Assembly (NCBI RefSeq): GCF_014982725.1
Contig: NZ_JADCJZ010000001.1
Span: 784,488-848,487 of the forward strand
DNA length: 64,000 bases
Direction: 5' to 3'
From: Thermophilibacter gallinarum
GTDB lineage: Bacteria > Actinomycetota > Coriobacteriia > Coriobacteriales > Atopobiaceae
Shown here: positions 44,099-51,785 of the stretch, in pieces
Layout of the letters: every line of letters starts with the position of its first letter
How positions within the stretch are numbered: the first letter of the stretch is position 1
Translations under genes and position numbers: made by a program
Notes under the pieces: model-generated
Database searches by the model: none
The model's input: the letters and a program-made list of their open reading frames with translations, nothing else
Told to the model about the DNA's origin: nothing

Positions 44099-45388
44099 AT
44101 GGCCGTTCTCGACCTTCGCGTCCTTGTTTCCGGCGTGGCTGCCGGGACCGTCCACCAAGACGAGCACGGTCTCATGACGTTCACCTATGACGAGGGCTAC
44201 CAGGGTCCGCCCCTCTCGCTCTCTATGCCCGTCTCAAACCGCGTCTACGGTCCCGACGTGCTGCGGCCCTACCTCTTTGGTCTGCTGCCAGACAGCGAGC
44301 TCCAGCGGCGCGCCATTGGCCGCGAGCTCGGGGTGAGTGCCAACAACCCCGTGACGCTGCTCGCACACATTGGCCTTGACTGTCCGGGTGCCGTGCAGCT
44401 CTGTGCGCCGGATCGCGTGGACGAGGCGCTCGCGCGCGGCGACGATCTTCGTGAGCTCACGGACCGCGAGATTGCGCTGCGTCTCAAGACCGTGCGCGAC
44501 GAACCCGAGGTCTCGTGGATGGGCCTCGAGGAGCGGTGGTCGCTCGGCGGCAACCAAGGGAAGTTCGCGCTTGCGGGGGAGGGCGGCCGCTGGTACGAGT
44601 GCCGCGGCGCCGCGCCCACCACGCACATATTCAAGAACGGGGTCGTCGGCTTCAGGCTGCAGGCGCTCAACGAGTACGTGTGCATGCGCACGGCCGAGCG
44701 CTGCGGCGTGGCCACGGCGCATGTGGACTATCGCTTCTTCGAGGACGAGCCCGCGCTGATTGTTGAGCGCTACGACCGCGTGAGAGACGCTTCGGGCAGG
44801 GTGGTGCGCCTGCACCAGGAGGACCTCTGCCAGGCGCTCTCCGTCATGCCGGACTGCAAGTACACCGAGGACGGCGGTCCGTCGGTGCGCGACATACTGC
44901 CACTGCTGGCGGGAACGAGCCGTCGCAAGCTTAACCTGCTCACATTCTCTCACCAGCTCTTCTTTAACGCGCTCGTCGGGGCGCCCGACGCTCACGCAAA
45001 GAACTACTCCCTGCTGCTGGGCGCCGGCGGTGCCGCCATGCTCGCCCCCATGTACGACGTCGCCTCCGGCCTTGCCTATGAGAAGTTGCGACGCCGCCTG
45101 CGCCTTGCCATGTCCGTCGGAGGCGAGAACCGCGTGGGGCGCATCGGCGCCGGCGCGCTCGAGTGCTATATGGGCGCGGGCGATCCCGAGCTCGCCGCGC
45201 TGCTCAATCGCGCGGGCCTCACGCTGAAGTCATGCCGCGCCCTCGTGGCCGACCTCGCGCAGGAGATTCCCGTTTCCATGGAGGAGGTCTTCGAGGAGTC
45301 AGCGGACCTCCCCGGCGCCGACGAGCTCCGCGAGCACCTCTTCGGGCCCGTGGCCGCCAACTGTCGCCGCACCCTCGCGCTCCTGTAG
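44099..45388 (+). CDS. HipA-like serine/threonine kinase toxin
   Basis: A 429-aa HipA kinase, a family that in E. coli phosphorylates GltX and halts growth. HipA N1 domain: LSLSMPVSNRVYGPDVLRPY and LFGLLPDSELQRR. The core has the Gly-rich loop LGGNQGKFAL (about 149-158), the ATP Lys in THIFKNG (179), VERYDR, HQEDLCQALSV, catalytic D297 in LVGAPDAHAKNYSLLL and the metal D320 in APMYDVASG. All key residues are present, so it is probably active. Confidence 0.9.
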   Translation: MAVLDLRVLVSGVAAGTVHQDEHGLMTFTYDEGYQGPPLSLSMPVSNRVYGPDVLRPYLFGLLPDSELQRRAIGRELGVSANNPVTLLAHIGLDCPGAVQLCAPDRVDEALARGDDLRELTDREIALRLKTVRDEPEVSWMGLEERWSLGGNQGKFALAGEGGRWYECRGAAPTTHIFKNGVVGFRLQALNEYVCMRTAERCGVATAHVDYRFFEDEPALIVERYDRVRDASGRVVRLHQEDLCQALSVMPDCKYTEDGGPSVRDILPLLAGTSRRKLNLLTFSHQLFFNALVGAPDAHAKNYSLLLGAGGAAMLAPMYDVASGLAYEKLRRRLRLAMSVGGENRVGRIGAGALECYMGAGDPELAALLNRAGLTLKSCRALVADLAQEIPVSMEEVFEESADLPGADELREHLFGPVAANCRRTLALL

Positions 45389-45427
45389 CGCGCTGCGCTA
45401 TGCTGTGAGCCGTCGAGAGGAGCGCTC

Positions 45428-45820
45428 ATGCTGCAGAGGGACTACGTCCTGGAGATAATCGGTCAGTTCGTGGAGGGGGTCTCCTGGGCGCTGCGTCGCG
45501 CGGCGGCGGGCGAGAAGGACGGTTTCGTTGCCACGGAGCAGGAGATCGGCGAGCTCCTCGAGCTCGACCACGCGACGGCGCTCTCGCTCGCGCCTGACTC
45601 GCTCGTGACCATGATGGTGCTCTCCGGCATGGGCGACTCCGTGGCCGCCTGCGTTTGCTACGCGCTCGAGCGCCTCGCGCGCCTCTACGAGGCCGCCGGC
45701 GACGAGGACGCTGCCGGCCTACGTCGCCTGCAGGCGCGCGCCGTGGCGGAGTCCTTCGGCTGCGACCCGTCCGCGCCGCCGGCCGAGCTCGCCGCGCTGG
45801 ACGCGGAGCTCTTCGGGTAG
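45428..45820 (+). CDS. small protein of DUF6483-like type
   Basis: A 130-aa helical protein. MLQRDYVLEIIGQFVEGVSW resembles a small uncharacterised family that starts LxRDYIxRxIEQF, and a TPR-like region follows (CVCYALERLARLYEAAGDED). ATG 45428 follows GAGAGGAGCG. It lies 39 nt after hipA and could be co-transcribed. Function unknown. Confidence 0.65.
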   Translation: MLQRDYVLEIIGQFVEGVSWALRRAAAGEKDGFVATEQEIGELLELDHATALSLAPDSLVTMMVLSGMGDSVAACVCYALERLARLYEAAGDEDAAGLRRLQARAVAESFGCDPSAPPAELAALDAELFG

Positions 45821-45836
45821 GGCGCGGCGCCTTGGC

Positions 45837-46286
45837 CTACGCCCCAACCACGGCCCTGCACGGACGGCCCGCGCGCGGCCTCTCCTCGAGGCGCGCCCTC
45901 ACCGAGTCGAGCGAGACGTAGGAGTTGCGTCCCTCCCTCCAGCCAAAGAGGCGCGCGTCCCTGACCATTTGCGAGATCCGGCCCTGCGTGACGCCCAGCA
46001 TGCGCGCCGCCTCGGACGCCGTCACCTTCTCAATGGTCTCCAAACCGGCGGAGACGCCAAAGACCATGTTCGTGCCCCCGTGACGCGTCACGTTCCCGAA
46101 CGTGGGCGCAGGGAGCTCGAGGCCCTTCACCTCGTACTCCTCAATGGTCACCTTGAGCCAGTCGGCAACCATGAGGCAGAGGTCCTCGAAGCTCTCACCC
46201 TGGGTGCCTCCCTCAAGGTCGTAGGGAAAGGCAAGGTAGTAGCCTTCTTCCTGGAACACCTCGAACTCGTAAACCCCAAAGCGCAT
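45837..46286 (-). CDS. HicB-like antitoxin
   Basis: A 149-aa protein. The N-terminal HicB-type partial RNase H fold reads EFEVFQEEGYYLAFPYDLEG and GTQGESFEDLCLMVADWLKV. The C-terminal HTH is VTASEAARMLGVTQGRISQM. ATG 46286. Its toxin partner upstream is only a fragment (46308-46410), so this antitoxin is an orphan. Confidence 0.8.
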   Translation of the reverse strand: MRFGVYEFEVFQEEGYYLAFPYDLEGGTQGESFEDLCLMVADWLKVTIEEYEVKGLELPAPTFGNVTRHGGTNMVFGVSAGLETIEKVTASEAARMLGVTQGRISQMVRDARLFGWREGRNSYVSLDSVRARLEERPRAGRPCRAVVGA

Positions 46287-46307
46287 GCGTGCTCCTCTCG
46301 GCGCGTC

Positions 46308-46410
46308 CTAACGAATTCCAGCCTCCCTGAAGATCCTTTGGGCCAGGACGTCCGGAATCTCTCTGTGATGCGGAACCATGACCCATCTCCCGTCTCTATG
46401 CTCATGGTGG
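46308..46410 (-). pseudogene. truncated hicA toxin (C-terminal fragment)
   Basis: On the minus strand the bases just upstream of hicB encode HRDGRWVMVPHHREIPDVLA followed by QRIFREAGIR and a stop. This is the HicA C-terminus (the VPHH motif carries the catalytic-type His, then the IP..LxRxIxREAG end). The first half of the gene is missing and is replaced by the repeat at 46416-46581. No start or ribosome site remains. Confidence 0.75.
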
Positions 46411-46415
46411 TCCCG

Positions 46416-46581
46416 AATTAACGCGCTCGATTAGATATAGGTTTCTATATCCGCAGTTGAAAACAACGTGCTTGTTCGATTTAGCGCGTTAATTCAGAGG
46501 CGCGGACGACGGACGAGAAGAACGGCGGACGGCGCGGCTCGCCCTCCAGCACGAAAGGGACCCCGGGCAACCGAGGCCCCA
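46416..46581. repeat. 166-bp direct repeat A, flanking the XRE/SecB-like pair
   Basis: Begins AATTAACGCGCTCGATTAG, contains the inverted partner TAGCGCGTTAATT near 46482-46494, then GACGGACGAGAAGAACGGCG, and ends with a GGACCCCGG/CCGAGGCCCC hairpin. It matches 47561-47727 in the same orientation. Its left edge abuts the broken hicA. Confidence 0.85.
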
Positions 46582-46613
46582 CTTGGCGCGACGAGGTTCG
46601 GGAGATGGCTCCC

Positions 46614-47081
46614 TCACTCTTCCTCAGAAGAATCCGGCTCACCGTTCGCGCCTTCGTCGAGGATGGAGTAGGGGAGAACGGCCGGCAGGATAAAGGACTG
46701 GATCGGCGACATTCCGGCCAGGACCATGATTGAGGAGCGAGCGTGCGAATAGGCAATGGATATGGCGTTTGCCGCTAGATAGCGCTGCGGATCTTCCCCG
46801 ATTTTGTCAATCGCTGCAGGAACCGACACCCAGATGCGAATCTCGGCATGGGAGTGGACAAGGGGTCTTTCGGGACTGGCTTCGTCAACAAGGTCGGCGG
46901 TAACGAGAAGCGACCCCTCGAGGTGATAGCTGCCCGACTCGTCCTTCGTCGCAGCTTCTATGCGGTGCTGCTCTTGAACGTTGAGCCTCATGTTCTCTGC
47001 TGGGTCGCCAAGGATGCTGAACTGAATGTCGGAGACCCAGAGGTGGTCTATGACGATAGGAGCGAGTACGCCGCTGCTCAT
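46614..47081 (-). CDS. SecB-like chaperone (TA-associated type)
   Basis: A 155-aa SecB-fold protein: the second half, NAISIAYSHARSSIMVLAGM, then SPIQSFILPAVLP, matches the SecB C-terminal helix region, and the N-terminal half is beta-rich (LWVSDIQFSILGDPAENMRL). In toxin-antitoxin-chaperone systems a SecB-like protein stabilises the HigA-type antitoxin. It overlaps the XRE gene by 4 nt. A tail rich in Glu/Ser ends the protein. No toxin gene is next to it. Confidence 0.75.
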   Translation of the reverse strand: MSSGVLAPIVIDHLWVSDIQFSILGDPAENMRLNVQEQHRIEAATKDESGSYHLEGSLLVTADLVDEASPERPLVHSHAEIRIWVSVPAAIDKIGEDPQRYLAANAISIAYSHARSSIMVLAGMSPIQSFILPAVLPYSILDEGANGEPDSSEEE

Positions 47082-47527
47082 GCCGCCTCCCCTTGAAACG
47101 TAAGTACCTTGGCCACCGAGAAGTTAGTGGTGGTTGTCCAGTCGGACGTGTTCCAGTTGAGTTTCGATTGCTCTTTCTGCTTCGGAACAGAAACTGAGAA
47201 ACCGTGAACGAAAAGCTGCTTTGTTTGATACGTGAACCCCTGGTCCATCCTGAAGGACAGGGCGACCTCAAGCTTTGCGAGCGTGCTCAGGGTGATGTTC
47301 TGCTTGCCGGTGATAATGCGTGAGATTTGGCTTCTGTCCATGTCGCAGAGTTCGGCAAGCTCGTTCTGAGTGATTCCAAGCTCCTTCATGCGCGCATAGA
47401 CGGAGCCGGAAATGTCCATGCGGTGATCAAGGGCGAGGTCCTCAGCGCTGATTTCCTCGTTGGCGAACTTTGGTACGCAGGTACCTCCAGAGTGTGCACG
47501 ATATCCCAAGAACCGCGTCCCACACAC
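47078..47527 (-). CDS. HigA-like XRE antitoxin with C-terminal extension
   Basis: About 149 aa. The XRE HTH is YARMKELGITQNELAELCDM, DRSQISRIITGKQNITLSTL, AKLEVAL. The C-terminal extension (KLNWNTSDWTTTTNFSVAKV) could be a chaperone-addiction region, as in HigA proteins that depend on a SecB-like partner. The start is uncertain: the frame is open back into repeat B (47561), GTG 47527 and M51 (MDISGS) are options, and no convincing ribosome site is seen, which suggests 5' rearrangement. Confidence 0.7.
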   Translation of the reverse strand: MCGTRFLGYRAHSGGTCVPKFANEEISAEDLALDHRMDISGSVYARMKELGITQNELAELCDMDRSQISRIITGKQNITLSTLAKLEVALSFRMDQGFTYQTKQLFVHGFSVSVPKQKEQSKLNWNTSDWTTTTNFSVAKVLTFQGEAA

Positions 47528-47560
47528 TCCTCTTCGTTCGAGGCACTCATGGTAGACGCG

Positions 47561-47727
47561 AATTAACGCGCTCGATTAGGCACAGATTTCTATATTCGCA
47601 GTTGAGAATAACGCGCTTGCTCGATTTAGCGCGTTAATTCAGAGGGGAGAACGACGGACGAGAAGAACGGCGGGCGGCGCGGCTCGCCTCACAATACGAA
47701 TGGGACCCCGGGCAACCGGGGCCCCAC
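47561..47727. repeat. 166-bp direct repeat B
   Basis: Second copy of the 46416-46581 repeat, 1145 bp away in the same orientation. It contains the AATTAACGCGC / GCGCGTTAATT inverted pair and the same GC-rich hairpin at its right end. It lies where a toxin gene would be expected upstream of the XRE gene. Confidence 0.85.
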
Positions 47728-47813
47728 GCGGCGTGACAAGGCGCGCATTTCTTGTCTTGTCACCCTACTGATAAAAGGGACGCAAACCGACCGCCCAATA
47801 GTCTGGGGGACCC

Positions 47814-49196
47814 ATGGAGCTCGTGCTTCGCCTCAAGAGCCTGGACCTGAGGAACTTCCACCGCTTTGAGAAGTTTTCCATAGACTTTGACGACCACATG
47901 ACCGTCCTCATTGGCAACAACGGGTCCGGCAAGTCGTCGCTCCTGTCGGCCGCATCGGTCGCGGTGGGTACGCTTTTCATAAAGTTTGACAACATCCCAA
48001 CCAGGTCGATTCTTCGCTCGGACGTCCGCGTGAAGACCTTTGACTACGGCGAGACGATTGACCTGCAGGGGCAGTATCCGGTTGAGGTCACGGCTCGGGG
48101 CTTTGTCGCGCCGACGGATTCTGGGGACATCTCGGAGAATATGCAGTCCGGCACCTGGACCAGGAGCCTCACCACCTCAAAGGGAAAAACAACCTACGGT
48201 GACGCCGGCTTTATGGTCAATTGGTCCGAGGAGATAGCCCAACGCGTACAGGAGGGAGACACAAATCTCGTGCTCCCCGTCGTGTCGTACTACGGAACCG
48301 GGCGCCTGTGGGCCAAGAAGTGCCGCAAGTCCGAGCGCAAGCAGCGCTTCTCTCGCTTGGACTGCTATCGCGACGCGCTTGACGCGGAGACGAACGAGGA
48401 TCAAATGCTCTCCTGGTTCTTCAAAATGGCCGTGCAGGACGCACGGCGGGCGCAGGGTCTTTCGCCAGACGGGAGAAGCGCCCTTTATGCAGCTGTGAGA
48501 AGGGCTGTCGCGCAGTGCTTTGCGAGAATCACCAAGAAGGATCACGTCGAGGTCTCCTACAACTTTGACACCGACGACATCGAGGTCACGTATCTCGACG
48601 GCGAGGGCGGCGTCAGAAGAATGCCCATGGGCCTGTTGAGTGACGGATACAGGACCACCCTCAGCATGATCGCGGTCATTGCGTACCGCATGGCCCTGCT
48701 CAACCCCATGCTGGGCGAGCGGGTCCTGGAAAGCCCGGGTGTCGTGCTTATTGACGAGGTCGACCTCCACCTGCACCCCCTCTGGCAGGCGCAGATTCTC
48801 GGCGACCTTCGCTCGATTTTTCCTAACGTGCAGTTCATCGTCACCACTCATGCCCCCATAGTCGTCTCGTCGGTGAGGTCGGAGCACGTCCGGGTTCTCA
48901 GCGGGGGCGAGGGCGGCATGAGCGAGAGTGCCGAGCTACCGCCGGACCAGACGTATGGGAGCGACGTGGGGCGCACGCTCGAAAGCGTTATGGGTGCCCC
49001 CGAGCGCCCCGAGGAGATACAGCGAAAGTTTGACGAGTTCTACGACAAGCTCGACCAGCTGAGCCGCATGGAGCAGCCCGATTTTGCCGTTGCGGAGAAG
49101 ATGCTCGACGACCTTGAACGGGGGATCGGGCCGAACGACACGGACCTCGTTGCCGCCCGTACCGCGCTCGAGCTTGAGATTGTCGACTGCCTATGA
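47814..49196 (+). CDS. Septu-type ATPase PtuA (AAA/SMC-like)
   Basis: A 460-aa ATPase related to PtuA of the Septu system and to the retron Ec78 effector. Walker A is GNNGSGKSS at residues 34-42 in VLIGNNGSGKSSLLSA; the signature region is LLSDGYRTTLSMIA, Walker B LIDEVDLHLHP near 311, and the His switch FIVTTHAPIVVSSV. ATG 47814 follows GGGGGACCC. In Septu, PtuA senses phage and controls the PtuB nuclease. The partner downstream overlaps the stop (CTATGA) but is defective. Confidence 0.82.
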   Translation: MELVLRLKSLDLRNFHRFEKFSIDFDDHMTVLIGNNGSGKSSLLSAASVAVGTLFIKFDNIPTRSILRSDVRVKTFDYGETIDLQGQYPVEVTARGFVAPTDSGDISENMQSGTWTRSLTTSKGKTTYGDAGFMVNWSEEIAQRVQEGDTNLVLPVVSYYGTGRLWAKKCRKSERKQRFSRLDCYRDALDAETNEDQMLSWFFKMAVQDARRAQGLSPDGRSALYAAVRRAVAQCFARITKKDHVEVSYNFDTDDIEVTYLDGEGGVRRMPMGLLSDGYRTTLSMIAVIAYRMALLNPMLGERVLESPGVVLIDEVDLHLHPLWQAQILGDLRSIFPNVQFIVTTHAPIVVSSVRSEHVRVLSGGEGGMSESAELPPDQTYGSDVGRTLESVMGAPERPEEIQRKFDEFYDKLDQLSRMEQPDFAVAEKMLDDLERGIGPNDTDLVAARTALELEIVDCL

Positions 49197-49731
49197 TTCC
49201 GATTCAGAAGGGCGCTGCGCCAATAGAGCTGGAGCTCAAGATCAAAGAGGTCAAGGCCACCCCAGATACGACGCTCAGGCGGAGGGGCGTGGTTCCGACG
49301 ACCCGCTTTCGGTCGACTACGGGAACAAGCTCGTCGTGTGTGACGGATTTGAGCGCGACAAGAACGGGCTGACCTGTGACCGGGCTCGGGGGAACAAGCA
49401 TATGACCGTGAACCCGCTCAAGCCGCAGACTCTCGTGGACATTAGATACTTCCGAGATGGAAGAATCAGGAGCGAGCGGTCGGAGATAATGGACGACCTG
49501 ACTAAGACGCTCAACCTGAATCAAGAGACGCTCAGAAAGAATCGCAAGACAGTAATTGACGAGCTGGGACGCTATTTCAAAAGGCTTGACGAAAGAGGAA
49601 AGTCTGTGCCTGCGCACTGTAAAAAGCAGCTGGACGCCCTCGAGTCCGAGACAACCAAGAAGAGCGAGTACCAAGGCGTGAGAATCTACTTCCTCGAGAA
49701 ACGTCTGAGGGCTGAGAGCAAGCGAGGGTAG
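49193..49731 (+). pseudogene. ptuB-like HNH nuclease, core deleted and frame broken
   Basis: Starting at ATG 49193 the frame reads MIPIQKGAAPIELELKIKEV and KATPDTTLR, the usual PtuB/TIGR02646 N-terminus. Near 49280 the reading frame changes, and the family C-terminal half resumes in another frame: DYGNKLVVCDGFERDKNGLT, CDRARGNKHMTVNPLKPQTL, TKTLNLNQETLRKNRKTV. The segment that should hold the first CxxC and the EH.xP catalytic HNH motif is missing. The original start frame stops near 49380. The nuclease should therefore be dead. Confidence 0.75.
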
Positions 49732-49874
49732 GGGCTCTGCCACCGTATATCGGCTTCGCTCATGAGACGAACGCCAACGACGCTAGACAGCCAACCTGCA
49801 ACGTTCTTACGGTACGCCGTTCCCCTACGCCATTCAGCTTGCATCAGCTTGAGCTAGCAGATATGAGCGTGTCT

Positions 49875-50804
49875 CTACCACCACGGCTCCGAGGGAACTT
49901 CTCCCTTTTCTAGCCAAGATGACGAAGAGACGAGAGGGTAAAACAACTGAAAGAATGCCGTGGCCGCCTTATTCCTCTCGTGCTGACGGTCTGCTCGAGC
50001 TGGGCTAATCCAAGCGTTTTGCAGTGAAACAGCCGAGCGCAGGACTACAGATAATGAGCATCCATGCTCATGTGCATAATCAACGATTGATTGGATGTCT
50101 TCGAATTGTTCAAGCATGTCTTTATACTCGCAGTTTTTGAAGATGCAGATGTTGCCAATATCAGATGCATGGAGCTCCGTCTTTTCCCGAATTGCCTCTG
50201 CTTGATCTAGAAGCTTGTTAACCTGCCGCTGCCTGGCACTAAAGCGACAGAGCATGTAGCCGTATGCCCGCCCAAGCGAATTGAGCCTCTGGTAGCGATA
50301 GTCTCGAAGCTTGAGATATGCCCAGGAAGACCGGTCTAATTCGAAGATTTTGCATTTCACTGCCCGGAGCGCTACCTCTCTGGCAGCGTTTTCGTCGCAG
50401 TCGGGTAAGAGACGCCTGAATTCAGGGCCACTGTTGATGTGGTCTGCATCCCCCTGCGGAGAGAGGGCGTGTAAGTAACGGCGTCTCTCCATGCTCTCGA
50501 GCAATTCGATCAGGAGGTTATTGGAGAAAGGCTCGCCATCTGTAATTTCGTAAATCCCCGCAACGGTGTTTAGCAGCTCGGCAGCGCAAGGGAAGAATTG
50601 CTGATCAAGCTCGTGCAACCGTTCTCGATATTCGATGTAGGCAACGGGTATCGCAACGAGTGCGCCGCTGAAGATACCAAGAAGAAGGTCGTTCGCAGCA
50701 TTGTCAGAAAGGGGAGGAATGGGAGGGAGAGTCGAAAGAAAAAGCACGAGCGAACAGACGCAAATTGCCGAGCAGGTAAAGATAATTATCCGCTGCGATT
50801 TCAT
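49875..50804 (-). CDS. uncharacterised protein with two N-terminal TM helices
   Basis: A 309-aa protein. Two TM helices (IIIFTCSAICVCSLVLFLST at about 5-25 and LLLGIFSGALVAIPVAYIEY at about 40-60) are followed by a soluble helical domain of about 240 aa. No known motif is recognised. ATG 50804 follows GGAG. Lower GC than the core. The location between broken defence genes suggests a defence or mobile cargo role, but nothing in the sequence proves it. Confidence 0.65.
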   Translation of the reverse strand: MKSQRIIIFTCSAICVCSLVLFLSTLPPIPPLSDNAANDLLLGIFSGALVAIPVAYIEYRERLHELDQQFFPCAAELLNTVAGIYEITDGEPFSNNLLIELLESMERRRYLHALSPQGDADHINSGPEFRRLLPDCDENAAREVALRAVKCKIFELDRSSWAYLKLRDYRYQRLNSLGRAYGYMLCRFSARQRQVNKLLDQAEAIREKTELHASDIGNICIFKNCEYKDMLEQFEDIQSIVDYAHEHGCSLSVVLRSAVSLQNAWISPARADRQHERNKAATAFFQLFYPLVSSSSWLEKGEVPSEPWW

Positions 50805-50855
50805 GACTCTCCAATCCACATTTCGTTGATTATAAACAGGTGCGTGCCGCGCGTC

Positions 50856-51290
50856 TTAGGCGCTTACCTTGCCGCACAATGCCTTGCGCCACTCCTCCCG
50901 CGAGACGCTTCGGCTCTTGGCCCGCTCCTCGTCGGCGATCCTTCGGCGCTGCTCGTTGTCCGGAGCGCCGGGATTGCCCAGCGTCTCGTACATGTCGTAG
51001 AACCCAAGACCCGGCGCGCCCTCAAAATGCTTCCGCTTGGAGTCGGACCTCACCACGAAGGCGGAGAGGTAGGGGAGTCCGGCGTCCCGGCACCTCCTCA
51101 TGAGCCTGCCGAGAGGGTCGCTCAGGTTGCGGTAGTGGAAGGGGCGGAGATCTGAGCCTTCAAGCACTTCCTTGTGGTACCTGTTGAGGTGTTCGGCGAG
51201 CTCCTTGTAGGTGCAGGCATGCCAGCCCTTACTCTTGAGATAGTCTATGAGTCCCTCTGCAACCAATGTTGCCCGTTTATCGCCCGTCAT
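50856..51290 (-). CDS. uncharacterised small protein (144 aa)
   Basis: Not recognised. It starts MTGDKRATLVAEGLIDYLKS at ATG 51290 after GGAGG. The N-terminal half resembles a winged-helix-like fold (GWHACTYKELAEHLNRYH); the middle (YLSAFVVRSDSKRKHFEGAP, GLGFYDMYETLG) is reminiscent of small proteins linked to restriction or phage modules. It is basic. No partner is adjacent. Confidence 0.6.
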   Translation of the reverse strand: MTGDKRATLVAEGLIDYLKSKGWHACTYKELAEHLNRYHKEVLEGSDLRPFHYRNLSDPLGRLMRRCRDAGLPYLSAFVVRSDSKRKHFEGAPGLGFYDMYETLGNPGAPDNEQRRRIADEERAKSRSVSREEWRKALCGKVSA

Positions 51291-51785
51291 TGTAAATCCT
51301 CCAATCAGTTGATTCTTGCCTGTCGGAAATCGGCAAGCTACATCTATTACATGTTGTTTAATAAACTGATATAATTTCAAAGTGATTTTCGTAGTGCTTC
51401 ATGAATCGCGAGCCCTGAGGGTTTTACGGTGTTCGTCCCGTTTTCTATGTCTTCGGTGAACCCGTTGAGGGTAGGCGCGAATCCATTTTCCAAATTGGAG
51501 CCTTGAACAGGAGGCTTGCTCAGAGACGGCTAGGTTGTTGCGGCGCTATTGGCTATTGCCTTGTCGCTAGAGGAGGGCTTCTCATAGCAATTCAACTATG
51601 GTGACGTAATCAACACAGCTTTCGGCGCGTGAACGGCTCCCGTTATGGAATGCAAATCTCTGGACGAAGGCTGAGTTGATGCTACCGACAGTAAAAGAGC
51701 TTGATTGAACCTATATAAGCGTTTTAATTAGAATAAATAGTTGAAATTTGTGATTAAATGACGTTTTAGAGAGACAGGTAAGCAA
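51291..51785. other. AT-rich 495-nt gap with no gene
   Basis: Noticeably AT-rich compared with the core genome. No supported reading frame, RNA gene or strong repeat was seen. The last 70 nt (TATATAAGCG and TTTAATTAGAATAAATAG) may contain the promoter of the broken rloA-like gene. Confidence 0.5.

Noticed and set aside
46308..46410. Complete short hicA
   Set aside because: The fragment holds only about the last 30 residues and has no start or ribosome site; the repeat replaces the 5' half.
49193..49731. Programmed frameshift to make full-length PtuB
   Set aside because: Joining the two frames would still lack the HNH core, so recoding cannot restore a nuclease. No slippery site was seen.
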